A DNA stretch of 64,000 nucleotides from an uncultured Lachnospiraceae bacterium (GCA_947629865.1 CANRFJ010000013.1:1-64000), one strand, 5' to 3'. Shown: positions 1-10,159, counted from the first letter of the stretch. Translations and numbers: made by a program. Notes: generated by a model not told the origin, from the letters alone.

Positions 1-80
1 ATTCTGCTGGCGATTTATTTTTATCCCTGTCTGGCAGCCTTTTATTTTCAAGGTTTTTCAACATCGAAATTAATTCCCCC

Positions 81-130
81 TGAACAGAGCATGTGAACAG
101 AGCATGGCATTTTCCCCTGAACGGAGTATG
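81..130. repeat. three 13-bp direct repeats
   Basis: The 13-mer TGAACAGAGCATG occurs back to back at 81-93 and 94-106, and a variant TGAACGGAGTATG follows at 118-130. The first and third copies are both preceded by CCCC. They lie downstream of the 3' end of the first sensor gene, and no function is evident. Confidence 0.6.
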
Positions 131-157
131 AGCGGAAGTTCATGCCTTCCGCTCATA
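127..157 (-). terminator. hairpin downstream of the sensor operon
   Basis: A perfect 12-bp inverted repeat (127-138 with 146-157, 7-nt loop) lies 28 bp beyond the stop codon at 186. The stem is stable, but there is no T-tract on the minus strand. It may therefore be an mRNA 3'-end stabiliser or a weak terminator rather than a classical intrinsic terminator. Confidence 0.4.
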
Positions 158-185
158 AATAACTTTGGTAACTATATGCAGTTGT

Positions 186-2114
186 CTATCGCAATATCTT
201 ATTTGTCATCTCTATAACTTCTTTCACCCGATCCGCCATCTGGGAAACAGTGCTCATGGACTCCTCGATCAGAAGCGACTCGTCCGATGTCGCCTTGACA
301 TTTTCAATCGCCGTGTTGACGACCTCCAGCATCTCCTCTGTGGCGTCACTGAAGTTGTGGACGATCTCCGTGACGTCCATAATCGCATTCTGAATCGCCT
401 TTTCATTCTGTTGGGCGTCGCTGACCGACTCGGTGGAATTTCTGGACAATTCCTGTATATTGGAGGCCACTACGGCAAAGCCTCTGCCGGCCTCTCCCGC
501 TCTAGCCGCCTCAATCGTGGCGTTCAGAGAGAGCAGATTGATCTTTCCTGCAATCTTCTCCACGTCCTGAGTCATCGTATTATACTGCTTCACACTGTCG
601 GTAATCTCATTCATAGAGGTGCTGATGCTCTGATTCAGACGGTTCATCTCATTCATATGATTTATGACTGCCTCCATCTTACCGCTGGAAGCAGTACCGG
701 CCTCGCGTATGCGTCCCGCTTCCGCACGCACCTTTTCGATGCTCTCCGACAGCTCCTCAAATGTCTTCAGCAAATCTCTGTTCATCTCCAGAACCTTTTC
801 GTTGACTCCGGATACCTTCTGGCGCTCCTCACGGATATAATTCATCATATACTGATGGCAGTTTTCCTTCTCATTGAGTCCCTTCGCCAGGGCAATCGCC
901 ATCTCACGGCAGGTCTCATAGCCGCAGGCATGACAGTCGAAATTCCTCTCGACGCTGGTATGCTTTCCAAGGGAGATAAACGCATCTTCTATCTGCTTCT
1001 CCGTCACCTCTATGGTCTTGACAGGCTTCACATCGTAAGTGCGCATGAAATCTTCTAAGTTTAATTTGGCGTCAAACTCGGCAAACTGCTTATCCATACC
1101 CTTTTTGGTACGGTTCTCCTGACGAGTCTTTCTCGCATACTGCTCCACGTCATGCATGACGGCGCTCATCTCAAACCGATTGTAATCCACGCCCACTGCC
1201 GGGCCGCCGTTGCACCCGTTCTCGCAGTTCAGCACGTCAAATACGGTGGGCAGGTTCTCGTCTTTCGCCTTTCCATATGTATCCAGATCCTTATACAGTT
1301 TTCCCGTGCCCTCCGAGGTGATAACATTCATGCCCGGCGAATGGATCAGCAGGTTTTTCATCAGACCGCCCGGCTCCGGATAAATCGAGCCCTCCAGTCC
1401 CTGCTGCTCATCAAACTCAAATTCGCTGTATATCTTTACTTCGGGAAGACGGATTCCCTCTTTGTTGAAGTAATCTCTCAGATGCTCCATAGTCACGTTG
1501 TAGTCGATAACGCCCGTCTCGTGGAATTCGTCAATCTTGGCGATACACGGAGAAATCGCAGCGATCTTCCCCTTGTATCCCATCACCTTTCGCATATAGA
1601 TTGCCACGCACATCATGGGGCTGTGAATCGGCGACAGGTTCGGAATCAATTCCTGCTTGTGGCGGGTGATATAATTCACCAGCGCCGCACATGGCTGGGA
1701 GATTATCTTCGCATCCGGGTGCTGCTCCACATAGCGCACATGAGCCCAGGTGCATATATCCGCTCCGAATCCCACGTCGTAAATCGACTTGACGCCCTGA
1801 TTGCGGAGCCATTGCAGGGCATGGCGCCAATTGCCGTCAAAGGCAATCTTAATGGCCGGAGCAGCAATCACTGCCATCTCCTCTCCCGCTTTCAGATCTG
1901 CGAGAAACTGATCGATATCATCACGGAAATATCTCGCATTGTGGGCGCACGCCTTGACACACGCGCCGCATTTAATACATTTCTCATCATCAATCTCAAT
2001 ACGCAGATTTCCGGACTCATCTTTCTTTGCCACATTGGCCTCTCCGGCCGGGCAGGCGCGTACACATGCGTTACAGCCTATGCACTTGTCGATCTCAACA
2101 CATATTATACTCAA
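186..2114 (-). CDS. soluble H-cluster (HydS-like) chemoreceptor, copy 1
   Basis: Probable redox or H2 sensor feeding the chemotaxis pathway. Residue numbers count from the upstream ATG at 2144. Domains in order: two [4Fe-4S] ferredoxin motifs (C21/24/27/31 and C56/59/62/66); an [FeFe]-hydrogenase large-subunit domain with H-cluster cysteines C152, C200, C307 and C311; a further cysteine cluster (C404/407/412/429) typical of small Fe-S domains; a coiled coil; and a methyl-accepting signalling hairpin with [20 protein letters not shown]. No transmembrane segment is visible, so it should be cytoplasmic. The first H-cluster motif reads SQPCAAL instead of TSCCPxW, so the proton-relay cysteine is Pro, as expected for sensory rather than catalytic enzymes. 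I chose the TTG at 2112-2114 (GGAAGGAG six bases upstream); the ATG at 2144 lacks a good ribosome site. It lies 51 bp downstream of its paralogue, in one operon. Confidence 0.85.
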   Translation of the reverse strand: MSIICVEIDKCIGCNACVRACPAGEANVAKKDESGNLRIEIDDEKCIKCGACVKACAHNARYFRDDIDQFLADLKAGEEMAVIAAPAIKIAFDGNWRHALQWLRNQGVKSIYDVGFGADICTWAHVRYVEQHPDAKIISQPCAALVNYITRHKQELIPNLSPIHSPMMCVAIYMRKVMGYKGKIAAISPCIAKIDEFHETGVIDYNVTMEHLRDYFNKEGIRLPEVKIYSEFEFDEQQGLEGSIYPEPGGLMKNLLIHSPGMNVITSEGTGKLYKDLDTYGKAKDENLPTVFDVLNCENGCNGGPAVGVDYNRFEMSAVMHDVEQYARKTRQENRTKKGMDKQFAEFDAKLNLEDFMRTYDVKPVKTIEVTEKQIEDAFISLGKHTSVERNFDCHACGYETCREMAIALAKGLNEKENCHQYMMNYIREERQKVSGVNEKVLEMNRDLLKTFEELSESIEKVRAEAGRIREAGTASSGKMEAVINHMNEMNRLNQSISTSMNEITDSVKQYNTMTQDVEKIAGKINLLSLNATIEAARAGEAGRGFAVVASNIQELSRNSTESVSDAQQNEKAIQNAIMDVTEIVHNFSDATEEMLEVVNTAIENVKATSDESLLIEESMSTVSQMADRVKEVIEMTNKILR

Positions 2115-2165
2115 TTTATTCTCCTTCCCGATTCTGACAATCATCTTTCGGTAAAACTACTGCCC

Positions 2166-4172
2166 TCACGAGGCCGGGAAACACAGTCTGTCATTCTCCC
2201 ACTGCGGCGTCTCCTTCTCACTATCCTGCAATGCCTTCAATCTCTCTTTTACGCCGTTTGTGGCTTCCAGGATCGTGCTCATGGACGCCTCAATCTCTGT
2301 GGCGGCCGCCGCCAGATTCTGTGTCTTTCCGCTCACGGCGTCCACGGTCTCATGAAGCTTGTGGGTTTCCTTTATAATATCTCCAATGGAACTCATAATC
2401 TTCTGCTGGCTGTCATTGCTGCGCGTCGCCGTCTCGCGGGAACCGGTAGCCAGATTATTAATCTCTCCTGCCACCACGGCAAATCCCTTGCCGGCCTCTC
2501 CCGCCCTCGCGGCCTCGATGCTGGCATTCAGCGCCAACAGGTTGGTCTGGGAAGCGATGCTTACTACCTCGTCGTTATTCTCCGACAACTCCTGCAAAAA
2601 TTCGTTGATTTTTCCCATGGAAGTAACGAGATCTTCGCAGAACGAGGCAACCTCTACCATATCTGCCGATATCTCGGTACTCTCTTTGGCATTTCTCTCA
2701 TTTCCTGTCGCCATGTCGTCCACGGACTGGTACAGGCCGTCGAAATCATGGTTGATGTCCTCAATCGTGTCCACGATCAGCTGTCTCTGATGACTCATTA
2801 CCTCTTTGTCATTCTCCAGCTGCTCTACCAGCTGTTTTGCCTTCTCATTCTGCTGCTCTACCTCATTCTTAATATAGTAGATGCAGTTTTCCTTCTGATT
2901 AAATCCATTGAAAATGGATTTGTTCATCATGACACAGGTATCGTAACCGCAGCAGGAGCAGTTGATCTTTCTGTCCTCCTCGGTCATCTTGTTCATGCTG
3001 CGGAAAATATCTTCCTTCTCCGCCGCACTCGGCTCTTTTATCACGCAGGAAGCGGAACGGTCTGTGTACTTGCGCAGATAGTCCTCCAACTTCAGGTTGC
3101 GGAACTGATGATTGAGGTTTTTGAGACGCTTCTCCGGTGAAAGTTTCTTCGACCATGCGCCCGTGCGCCCGTCTGTCTTGGACGCCTCGCGGATACGAAG
3201 GAGCGCGCACAGCGTGTCGTCCTTTTCCGCCTTCTCCGCCTCGCAGCCGGTTCCGTAAATACAGCCCGAAGAACAGTTCAGCGCATCCACAAACAGATAC
3301 GGAGTCTGTCCCCCCGCCAGGTTTTTGGCATTATTCTCCAGATAATGGTACATGTGCTTCTCGCCCTCCATCTGGCGGATAAATACGCTCTCGCCCAGGA
3401 GCCAGTACACATTTTCCTTCAGACCGCCCGGCATCGGGTAAATAGATCCGAGACCGTACTCAATCTCGTCCGACTGCAACGGGCCGGAGATATTGTGCTC
3501 ACGCACATATTTGATTAGATGGTCAAACGTGACGTTATAGGATACGATCCCCTTATTGTTCGGATCGTCGATCTCCATCTTCTTGGCGATACACGGGCTG
3601 ATAAATGCCAGCTTATCTGTTATCTTCATCTCATTGCGCGCATATATGGCCGCGCACATCATCGGGCTCTGTACCGGGAACAGTTTGGGTAAGAGCTCCG
3701 GCAGATACGATTCAATATAGCGGACAACCGCCGGACACGGTTGGGATATGCCGCCCAGATAATTATTTTCCTGTATGTACTTGATATATCCCCATGTCGT
3801 AATATCGGCGCCAAAGGAAACGCTGATGATGTGGTTTACACCCATCTGCTTCAGACCGCCGAGAATCGACTCATATTCATTCGGATAATTGGCCTTAAAT
3901 GCCGGCGCCAGCAAAAGAGAAATCCTCTCTCCCTTTTTCAAATCCTCAAAGAAACGCTCTGTATCATCAAGAAACTCCCTCGCCCCGTGTTCACAGGCGT
4001 CAAAGCAGGCGCCACAGGCAACGCATCTGTCGCCGTCCACATCGATCCGCGTCTTGCCGTCCACTATGTGGGAGACGCAGGCGCCCAGACAACTACACAC
4101 ATTAATACACTTATTACACCCTATGCACTTGTCGTTAGTAAACACTAATGACTGTTTCTGTTCCATCCCCAT
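2166..4172 (-). CDS. soluble H-cluster (HydS-like) chemoreceptor, copy 2
   Basis: Paralogue of the next gene with the same order of domains: two ferredoxin-type [4Fe-4S] motifs (DKCIGCNKC and DRCVACGAC), the hydrogenase H-cluster domain ([25 protein letters not shown]), a CSCCGYDTC Fe-S motif, a coiled coil and an MCP signalling tip ([20 protein letters not shown]). The four cluster-binding cysteines and the Lys and Glu of the second motif are kept; the proton-transfer cysteine of true hydrogenases is replaced by Pro. There is no membrane segment. The start is taken at ATG 4172, six bases after AAAGGAG; an in-frame ATG 24 bases upstream lacks a site. It is first in the operon, behind a consensus promoter. 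Signalling to CheA is inferred from the MCP domain. Confidence 0.87.
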   Translation of the reverse strand: MGMEQKQSLVFTNDKCIGCNKCINVCSCLGACVSHIVDGKTRIDVDGDRCVACGACFDACEHGAREFLDDTERFFEDLKKGERISLLLAPAFKANYPNEYESILGGLKQMGVNHIISVSFGADITTWGYIKYIQENNYLGGISQPCPAVVRYIESYLPELLPKLFPVQSPMMCAAIYARNEMKITDKLAFISPCIAKKMEIDDPNNKGIVSYNVTFDHLIKYVREHNISGPLQSDEIEYGLGSIYPMPGGLKENVYWLLGESVFIRQMEGEKHMYHYLENNAKNLAGGQTPYLFVDALNCSSGCIYGTGCEAEKAEKDDTLCALLRIREASKTDGRTGAWSKKLSPEKRLKNLNHQFRNLKLEDYLRKYTDRSASCVIKEPSAAEKEDIFRSMNKMTEEDRKINCSCCGYDTCVMMNKSIFNGFNQKENCIYYIKNEVEQQNEKAKQLVEQLENDKEVMSHQRQLIVDTIEDINHDFDGLYQSVDDMATGNERNAKESTEISADMVEVASFCEDLVTSMGKINEFLQELSENNDEVVSIASQTNLLALNASIEAARAGEAGKGFAVVAGEINNLATGSRETATRSNDSQQKIMSSIGDIIKETHKLHETVDAVSGKTQNLAAAATEIEASMSTILEATNGVKERLKALQDSEKETPQWENDRLCFPAS

Positions 4173-4233
4173 ATCATTCTCCTTTCGTGGAAGCACGCGC
4201 CACGTTATTTTTGTATTTAAAACTATATGAATA

Positions 4234-4262
4234 ATTATAAAAGATATGTCGTTTTATGTCAA
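4234..4262 (-). promoter_or_regulatory. consensus sigma-A promoter of the sensor operon
   Basis: On the minus strand TTGACA (4257-4262) and TATAAT (4234-4239) are separated by exactly 17 bp, matching the vegetative consensus at all 12 positions. It sits between the tpiA terminator and the first sensor gene. Confidence 0.85.
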
Positions 4263-4301
4263 CTTTTTATGTGAATTTTCGCAAATTTTTCGCAAATTTT
4301 C

Positions 4302-4346
4302 GAAAAAAAATTCTCTCCCTGCCCGTTCAGGCAGCAGGGAGAGAAT
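4302..4346 (-). terminator. intrinsic terminator of tpiA
   Basis: A perfect 13-bp stem (4310-4322 with 4334-4346) is followed on the minus strand by eight T residues (4302-4309). It begins 17 bp after the tpiA stop codon and closes the glycolytic cluster. Two or three short TTTTCGCAAA repeats follow at about 4277-4302. Confidence 0.9.
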
Positions 4347-4362
4347 CTTCCTGTACTGTGAA

Positions 4363-5109
4363 TTATTTGTAATTTACGATTTTTCCGAAGTCCGGCTTCA
4401 GGGAGGCGCCGCCCACCAGTCCGCCGTCGATATCCGGCATGGAGAACAGCTCTGCCGCATTGCCCGCATTGACGCTTCCGCCGTACTGAATACGAATGGC
4501 CTCCGCCACATCGCCTCCGTAGACCTCGCCGATGCAGTCCCTTATCGCCTTGCAGATTTCCTGTGCCTGCTCCGCAGTGGCCGTCTTGCCTGTACCGATG
4601 GCCCAGATCGGCTCATAGGCTATCACCGCAGTCTTTGCCTGTTCCGCCGTCACGCCCTGGAAGGCAATCTTGATCTGCTGCCGGATCCAGTCAACGGCAA
4701 TGCCCTGCTCTCTCTGTGTCAGAGTCTCACCGCAGCATATAATCGGCGTGATGCCGTGCTCAAATGCCTTTTTCACCTTTTTATTCACCGTCTCGTCCGT
4801 CTCGGCAAAATACTCCCTTCTCTCAGAGTGACCGATAATGACATATTTTACGCCGATGTCTGTCAGCATAGCCGGAGCAATCTCGCCAGTATAGGCGCCG
4901 CTCTCCTCAAAATACATATTTTCCGCACCGATCTCAATATTGGAGCCGGCCGCCGTCTCGATGGCCTTTGTCAGCGATACCGCCGGCACGCAGAATACTA
5001 CGTCTGCCTCATCTGTCTTTACGAGCGGTTTCAATTCATTAATCAGGGCAACTGTCTCGCTCGGCGTCTTGTTCATCTTCCAGTTGCCTGCAATAATCTT
5101 TCTTCTCAT
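4363..5109 (-). CDS. tpiA: triosephosphate isomerase
   Basis: Interconverts dihydroxyacetone phosphate and glyceraldehyde 3-phosphate in glycolysis; cytoplasmic TIM barrel. The 248 residues match the usual length. Visible active-site elements are GNWKMN (Lys11), the electrophile His in IIGHSERR, the catalytic Glu in [11 protein letters not shown], and the phosphate-binding YGGSV and GGLVGGASL segments. It is last in the gap-pgk-tpiA order, 31 bp after pgk, and is followed by a strong terminator. Confidence 0.97.
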   Translation of the reverse strand: MRRKIIAGNWKMNKTPSETVALINELKPLVKTDEADVVFCVPAVSLTKAIETAAGSNIEIGAENMYFEESGAYTGEIAPAMLTDIGVKYVIIGHSERREYFAETDETVNKKVKKAFEHGITPIICCGETLTQREQGIAVDWIRQQIKIAFQGVTAEQAKTAVIAYEPIWAIGTGKTATAEQAQEICKAIRDCIGEVYGGDVAEAIRIQYGGSVNAGNAAELFSMPDIDGGLVGGASLKPDFGKIVNYK

Positions 5110-5140
5110 CTAAATCTGCTTCCTTTCTCTCACGTCTCAG

Positions 5141-6337
5141 TCAGCGGTCGTTGGCTGCCGCCACACCCGGCAGTTCCTTGCCCTCCAGAAATTCCAGAGA
5201 GGCGCCGCCGCCTGTAGAAATATGTGTCATCTTGTCGCCAAATCCCAGCTGGTTTACCGCCGCCGCACTGTCGCCGCCGCCGATGATCGTGGTGGCGCCG
5301 GAAAGCTCCGCCATGGCCTCGGCCACCGCTATCGTTCCCTTGGCAAAATTCGGCATCTCAAAGCAGCCCATCGGCCCGTTCCACACTACGGTCTTCGCTC
5401 CCTTCACCGCATCGGCAAAGAGTCTGGCCGTCTCCGGCCCGATGTCCAGTCCCTCCATATCGTCCGGAATCTCGCCGCGTCCTACCGTCTTGTAGTTGGC
5501 ATCGTTGGAGAAGTCGTCCGCCACTACTGTATCAATCGGAATCAGGAGTTTTACGCCCTTCTCCTCCGCCTTTTTCTCCATATCAAGCGCATACTGCTTG
5601 TAATCCTCCTCCAGCAGCGATTTGCCGACCGGCTCTCCGTGAGCCGCCATAAAGGTGTAGGCCATGCCGCCGCCGATAATCAGCGTGTCCACTTTGTCGA
5701 GCAGGTTGTTGATAACCGAAATCTTAGAGGATACCTTGGCGCCGCCGAGAATGGCGACAAACGGTCTCTCCGGATTGTTTACGGCATTTCCCAGGAAATC
5801 AATCTCCTTCTGCATCAGATATCCAACAACCGCCGTGTCCACATATTTGGTAACTCCTACGTTGGAGCAGTGCGCCCTGTGAGCCGTGCCAAAGGCATCG
5901 TTTACAAACACATCGGCCAGGGAAGCCAGGTCTTTGGAAAACGCATCTTCATTTTTGGTCTCCTCGGCGCGGTAACGGGTATTCTCAAGCAGCACCACAT
6001 CTCCGTCCTTCATGGCGGCCACAGCTGCTTTTGCCTTCTCGCCCACTACGTTGGCGTCTGCCGCAAAAGTGACCTCCTGTCCCAGAAGTTCCGAGAGACG
6101 CGTCGCTACCGGCGCCAGAGAAAGCTCCGGTTTCGGCTCTCCCTTTGGCTTGCCCAGATGGGAGCAGAGAATGACTTTTCCCCCATCGGCAATCAGTTTT
6201 TTGATCGTGGGCAGGGCCGCTACCAGACGGTTTTCATCTGTGATTTTCCCCTCCTGCAGGGGCACGTTGAAATCGCAGCGCACCAGAACTTTTTTTCCTT
6301 TTACATTGATATCGTCTACTGATTTTTTATTTAACAT
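5141..6337 (-). CDS. pgk: phosphoglycerate kinase
   Basis: Transfers the acyl phosphate of 1,3-bisphosphoglycerate to ADP, the first ATP-forming step of glycolysis. The 398 residues are full length. [12 protein letters not shown] near the N-terminus, the basic-patch HLGKPKG, and the nucleotide-binding glycine-rich [10 protein letters not shown] near the C-terminus identify the family. A GAGGAAGAAG ribosome site precedes the ATG. A hairpin separates it from gap, so pgk-tpiA may be expressed by readthrough from gap; I found no convincing separate promoter. Confidence 0.97.
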   Translation of the reverse strand: MLNKKSVDDINVKGKKVLVRCDFNVPLQEGKITDENRLVAALPTIKKLIADGGKVILCSHLGKPKGEPKPELSLAPVATRLSELLGQEVTFAADANVVGEKAKAAVAAMKDGDVVLLENTRYRAEETKNEDAFSKDLASLADVFVNDAFGTAHRAHCSNVGVTKYVDTAVVGYLMQKEIDFLGNAVNNPERPFVAILGGAKVSSKISVINNLLDKVDTLIIGGGMAYTFMAAHGEPVGKSLLEEDYKQYALDMEKKAEEKGVKLLIPIDTVVADDFSNDANYKTVGRGEIPDDMEGLDIGPETARLFADAVKGAKTVVWNGPMGCFEMPNFAKGTIAVAEAMAELSGATTIIGGGDSAAAVNQLGFGDKMTHISTGGGASLEFLEGKELPGVAAANDR

Positions 6338-6403
6338 ATCTTCTTCCTCATTTCTTCAATACTTATCCTGCTCTCTATCCGCAGGACGCGCTTCATTTAC
6401 AGA

Positions 6404-6438
6404 GATTAAAAGGGCCCGGTCCAACCGACCGGACCCTT
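6404..6438 (-). terminator. terminator between gap and pgk
   Basis: A near-perfect 12-bp inverted repeat (6410-6421 with 6427-6438, one wobble pair) has a five-base loop and is followed on the minus strand by TTAAT. It lies about 20 bp after the gap stop codon. Partial termination here would give gap more transcript than pgk-tpiA. Confidence 0.7.
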
Positions 6439-6459
6439 GTAGGTCTATCTTTCCAAATA

Positions 6460-7476
6460 TTATGCCAGTTCGCTGAAGTATTTGATTGTGCGGACCATCT
6501 GGCTGGTATAGGAGTTCTCGTTGTCATACCAGGACACTACCTGTACCTCATAGGTGTCGTCGTCAATCTTGCATACCATGGTCTGAGTCGCATCAAAGAG
6601 GGAACCATATCTCATTCCCACAATATCTGAGGATACAATCTCGTCCTCATTGTAACCATAGGACTCGTTGGCCGCTGCCTTCATCGCTGCGTTGATGGCC
6701 TCTGCCGTCACATCTTTTCCCTTTACGACAGCGGTGAGAATCGTGGTGGAACCGGTCGGTGTCGGCACACGCTGTGCAGAACCGATCAGTTTACCGTTCA
6801 GTTCCGGAATAACCAGACCGATTGCCTTTGCAGCGCCGGTGCTGTTCGGTACGATATTAACAGCTGCCGCACGGGATCTTCTCAAATCGCCCTTTCTCTG
6901 CGGGCCGTCCAGTGTCATCTGGTCGCCGGTGTATGCGTGAATCGTAACCATGATACCGGACTGGATCGGCGCGAATTTATTCAGCGCGTCTGCCATCGGA
7001 GCCAGACAGTTTGTCGTACAGGAAGCTGCGGAAATAATCGTATCGCTGGCTTTCAGCGTCTCATGGTTGGTGTTGTATACAATCGTGGGAAGGTCGTTTC
7101 CTGCCGGAGCGGAGATAACAACCTTTCTTGCACCGGCATTGATGTGAGCCTGTGCTTTTTCCTTAGATGTATAGAAGCCGGAGCACTCAAGCACTACGTC
7201 TACTCCGAGCTCGCCCCACGGACAGTTATTGGCGTCCGGGAACGCATAAATCTTGATCTCTTTTCCGTCTACGGTGATGGAATCATCACTGGAGGTAACG
7301 GAATCCGCTTTCTCATATTTACCCTGAGACGAGTCATACTTCAACAGATGAGCAAGCATCTTCGGGCTTGTCAAATCGTTAATCGCTACCACTTCATACC
7401 CTTCCGCACCAAACATCTGTCTGAATGCAAGACGTCCAATGCGTCCGAAACCATTGATTGCTACTTTTACTGACAT
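6460..7476 (-). CDS. gap: glyceraldehyde-3-phosphate dehydrogenase
   Basis: NAD-dependent oxidation and phosphorylation of glyceraldehyde 3-phosphate in glycolysis. The 338-residue protein begins with the Rossmann motif INGFGRIGR and has the catalytic cysteine at about residue 153 in SAASCTTNC, followed later by the canonical [15 protein letters not shown] region near the C-terminus. AGGAGG precedes the ATG by a normal distance. It is first in the glycolytic cluster, has its own promoter, and is followed by a hairpin before pgk. Confidence 0.97.
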   Translation of the reverse strand: MSVKVAINGFGRIGRLAFRQMFGAEGYEVVAINDLTSPKMLAHLLKYDSSQGKYEKADSVTSSDDSITVDGKEIKIYAFPDANNCPWGELGVDVVLECSGFYTSKEKAQAHINAGARKVVISAPAGNDLPTIVYNTNHETLKASDTIISAASCTTNCLAPMADALNKFAPIQSGIMVTIHAYTGDQMTLDGPQRKGDLRRSRAAAVNIVPNSTGAAKAIGLVIPELNGKLIGSAQRVPTPTGSTTILTAVVKGKDVTAEAINAAMKAAANESYGYNEDEIVSSDIVGMRYGSLFDATQTMVCKIDDDTYEVQVVSWYDNENSYTSQMVRTIKYFSELA

Positions 7477-7544
7477 GATATTTCCTCCTAATAATATTGT
7501 TAAATTTTTAGTTTGTTAAATTTTACACAAACATCTTATGTTCT

Positions 7545-7573
7545 ATTTTAACCAATTCCCGCGGAAAATTCAA
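7545..7573 (-). promoter_or_regulatory. promoter of gap
   Basis: Minus-strand TTGAAT (7568-7573) and TAAAAT (7545-7550) are spaced by 17 bp, about 70 bp upstream of the gap start codon. The AT-rich leader contains two copies of AATTTAACAA. Confidence 0.65.
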
Positions 7574-7612
7574 GCCCCAATATGGAAAAGTTGCGGAACC
7601 CGTCTGCCACGG

Positions 7613-9049
7613 CTACATTCTCCGGTATAAATCCTCATATTTTCTGGCCGAATTATTCCATGAGAAATCCATCGCCATACCGCGGTCAATGATCTTGTTC
7701 CACTCCCGCCTCCGGTTATAATACACATCTTTGGCGTAGCGGATCGTATTTAACATCTCATGGGCGTTGTAGTTGCTGAAGGAGAAACCGGTTCCCTTGT
7801 TCTCGTACTCATTGTACGGCTCCACCGTATCCCGCAGGCCGCCTGTCTCACGGACAATCGGCACCGTGCCGTAGCGCAGGCTCATGAGCTGGCTCAGTCC
7901 GCACGGCTCAAACAGCGACGGCATCAGGAAAGCGTCGCAGGAAGCATATATCCGGTGGGAGCGCTCGTTGGAATAGAATATGTTGGCGGAGACGCGATCC
8001 GGATATTTCCACGCGTAGTGACGGAACAGATGCTCGTACTTCTCCTCGCCTGTTCCCAGTACCACTAACTGGGTACCCTCCTCGCAGATCTCCTCGATCA
8101 CATAGTCGATCAGGTCAAATCCCTTCTGGTCTGTGAGACGGGACACGACGCCAATCATGAACACCTTGTCGTCCTGCGCCAGTCCCAGCTCCCTCTGCAG
8201 GGCCCGCTTGTTCTTGACTTTTTCCCGTCGGAAGGTTCTGGCATCGTAATTTGCCTCGATCAGCGGATCGGTGGCCGGATTGTACTCGTCGTAATCCAGG
8301 CCGTTGACGATACCGGTGAGGCAGTTGGAGCGGGCGTTGATCAGGCCGTCCAGCCCCTCCCCGTAAAACGGCATCTTAATCTCCTGCGCATAGGTGTCGC
8401 TGACGGTGGTTATCTGATCAGCATATACCAGACCGCCCTTTAAGTAGTTGGCGTCGCCGTATGCCTCCAGTTTATCCGGCGCGAAATAGTAGGCGTCCAG
8501 TCCCGCCGTGTCCATGACCGTCTTCTTGTCCCAGATTCCCTGGAATTTCAGATTGTGAATCGTCATGATGCTCTTGATGCCCCGATAAAAATCCCCCTGC
8601 TGGAACGAATCCTGAAGGTATACCGGCAGCAGGCCCGTCTGCCAGTCGTGACAGTGGATTATGTCCGGTCGGAAGTCGATTAACGGCAGCGTGGAGAGCG
8701 CCGCCTTGTCAAAGAAGGCAAATTTCTCTATGTCCTGATAAATCTCCCCGTAGGGCTTTTCCCCGCTGAAATAAAATTCATTGTCGAGGAAATAGAATAT
8801 CACGCCGCCGTAGTTCATCTTAAATATGCCCACATACTGCTTCCGCCAGGCCAGTTCCAGATAGAAGTGCGTCACAAACTCCATCTGATTCTTATACTCC
8901 TCCGGGATCGCTGTGTACTTGGGTAGCATAACCCGCACGTCAAACTCCTCTTTGTTGAAGTACTTTGGCAGGGAGCCGACTACGTCTGCCAGTCCCCCTG
9001 TCTTGATAAAAGGTACGGACTCCGAGGCCACAAATAATATTTTCTTCAC
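7613..9049 (-). CDS. glgA: glycogen synthase, ADP-glucose type
   Basis: Transfers glucose from ADP-glucose to growing alpha-1,4-glucan; GT5 family, GT-B fold. The N-terminal ADP-glucose motif KTGGLADVVGSLP and the C-terminal EPCGLSQLMSLRYGTVPIV with TGGLRDTV are clear. The GTG at 9047-9049 is chosen as start because AGGGAGGA precedes it by seven bases and because the family starts immediately before KKILFVASE; an in-frame ATG at 9079 lacks a site. This gives 478 residues, the usual length. No other glycogen gene is present here. It has its own promoter between it and spo0A. Confidence 0.95.
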   Translation of the reverse strand: MKKILFVASESVPFIKTGGLADVVGSLPKYFNKEEFDVRVMLPKYTAIPEEYKNQMEFVTHFYLELAWRKQYVGIFKMNYGGVIFYFLDNEFYFSGEKPYGEIYQDIEKFAFFDKAALSTLPLIDFRPDIIHCHDWQTGLLPVYLQDSFQQGDFYRGIKSIMTIHNLKFQGIWDKKTVMDTAGLDAYYFAPDKLEAYGDANYLKGGLVYADQITTVSDTYAQEIKMPFYGEGLDGLINARSNCLTGIVNGLDYDEYNPATDPLIEANYDARTFRREKVKNKRALQRELGLAQDDKVFMIGVVSRLTDQKGFDLIDYVIEEICEEGTQLVVLGTGEEKYEHLFRHYAWKYPDRVSANIFYSNERSHRIYASCDAFLMPSLFEPCGLSQLMSLRYGTVPIVRETGGLRDTVEPYNEYENKGTGFSFSNYNAHEMLNTIRYAKDVYYNRRREWNKIIDRGMAMDFSWNNSARKYEDLYRRM

Positions 9050-9092
9050 TGTATTTTCCTCCCTTTCCGGTCGTTTCAAATTGTATACGTCT

Positions 9093-9120
9093 ATTATACA
9101 CTATAATTGAAGTAGTGCAA
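9093..9120 (-). promoter_or_regulatory. promoter of glgA
   Basis: Minus-strand TTGCAC (9115-9120) and TATAAT (9093-9098) are separated by 16 bp, about 45 bp upstream of the GTG start. It lies in the gap after the spo0A stop codon. Confidence 0.65.
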
Positions 9121-9171
9121 AGCGTAAATTTACTTTATGGAGGAAAATTTTGCCGTCCGGCGGAATATGCC

Positions 9172-9966
9172 TTAGATTCTCATTTTCTGTTCCAGCCGGA
9201 TTTTGTCTGCTATCAGGGCGACAAATTCCGAATTCGTCGGCTTGCCCTTCCCATTGTTTACCGTGTAGCCGAACAGCTCGTCAATGGTGTCCACCTTGCC
9301 CCGGCTCCACGCGACCTCAATCGCATGGCGGATAGCGCGCTCCACCCGGCTCGGCGTAGTATTGTGCTGTTTGGCAATGGAGGGATATAAGATCTTGGTG
9401 ATAGAGTTGAGCATCTCGCTGTCGTCCACCGACATCATAATGGCGTCCCTCAGGTACTGATAGCCCTTTATGTGGGCCGGAACCCCGATTTCATGAATAA
9501 TATTCGTCACATCAGACTCCAGATTGTAGCGCGCCATCTCGCTGCTGCGGCTGCGCTCCTCCGGCGCCACGATAAACTTGGCGCGGGCCCCCGGCTTGAA
9601 GTGCTGCACACGGGATAAGATGGCGTCCTTTTCAAAGGGCTTCAGAACATAGTAGGCCGCTCCCAGATCAAAGGCGGATTCCGTAACCCGCTCCTGCGCG
9701 ATCGCCGATACCACAATCACTTCCGGCCGCTTTACCTTCATGGGCTCCGTGTGCATTTTTTCCAACACGCCCAGGCCGTCCAGCTTCGGCATGATCAGAT
9801 CCAGAAGAAGCACGTCCGGCTCAGTCTCCTGAATCATTTCCAGGGCTTCCAGGCCGTCTTCCGCCTTGCCTGTCACTGTGATCTCCTCGTCCTCCTGAAG
9901 AATCGACTCCAGGTTGGAAGCCACTCTCGGATTGTCCTCTGCAATCAACACCTTCAATTTGTCCAT
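9172..9966 (-). CDS. spo0A: Spo0A, sporulation master response regulator
   Basis: Phosphorylation-activated DNA-binding regulator that commits the cell to sporulation. The N-terminal receiver has the acidic pair E10/D11, the phospho-acceptor D56 in [12 protein letters not shown], a conserved Ser/Thr in VVSAIAQ and the Lys in YVLKPF. The C-terminal effector domain carries the highly conserved [20 protein letters not shown] recognition helix. The 264 residues equal the family length. AAGGAGG precedes the ATG. The order recN-spoIVB-spo0A is the normal clostridial arrangement. The upstream region has a sigma-A-like promoter and 0A-box-like sites, suggesting autoregulation. Confidence 0.98.
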   Translation of the reverse strand: MDKLKVLIAEDNPRVASNLESILQEDEEITVTGKAEDGLEALEMIQETEPDVLLLDLIMPKLDGLGVLEKMHTEPMKVKRPEVIVVSAIAQERVTESAFDLGAAYYVLKPFEKDAILSRVQHFKPGARAKFIVAPEERSRSSEMARYNLESDVTNIIHEIGVPAHIKGYQYLRDAIMMSVDDSEMLNSITKILYPSIAKQHNTTPSRVERAIRHAIEVAWSRGKVDTIDELFGYTVNNGKGKPTNSEFVALIADKIRLEQKMRI

Positions 9967-10021
9967 ATCAGTACCTCCTTATTTTTAATTTATAAAATTT
10001 CTATAAACTGACAACAAAATA

Positions 10022-10050
10022 AGTATATACCGATATGTCGCACTTTTCAA
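10022..10050 (-). promoter_or_regulatory. promoter of spo0A
   Basis: Minus-strand TTGAAA (10045-10050) and TATACT (10022-10027) are spaced by 17 bp, about 60 bp upstream of the spo0A ATG. This would let spo0A be transcribed independently of recN-spoIVB. Confidence 0.75.
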
Positions 10051-10116
10051 GCATTATTTTTATTTTTTGTCGATAAAATTTTATATTTTCTTTATAAAAG
10101 TTTTATATTTCGACTT
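10036..10116. promoter_or_regulatory. cluster of 0A-box-like sites upstream of spo0A
   Basis: Three near-matches to the Spo0A site (core TGTCGAA) lie here: TGTCGCA at 10036-10042 inside the promoter spacer, TTTGTCGAT at 10066-10074, and AAGTCGAAA on the minus strand (10108-10116). Each differs from the core by one base. Autoregulation is an inference. Confidence 0.45.
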
Positions 10117-10159
10117 CCTTTGACGGCGACTGACAAAAACCTGCGGCATACGCGTCCGG

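Noticed and set aside
1152-3140. Long open frame on the + strand opposite the two sensor genes
   Set aside because: It crosses two well-supported minus-strand genes, has no recognisable domain and no ribosome site; it is an antisense shadow.
186-4172. Catalytic [FeFe] hydrogenases
   Set aside because: The proton-transfer cysteine is replaced by Pro in both, and an MCP signalling domain follows; a sensory role fits better.
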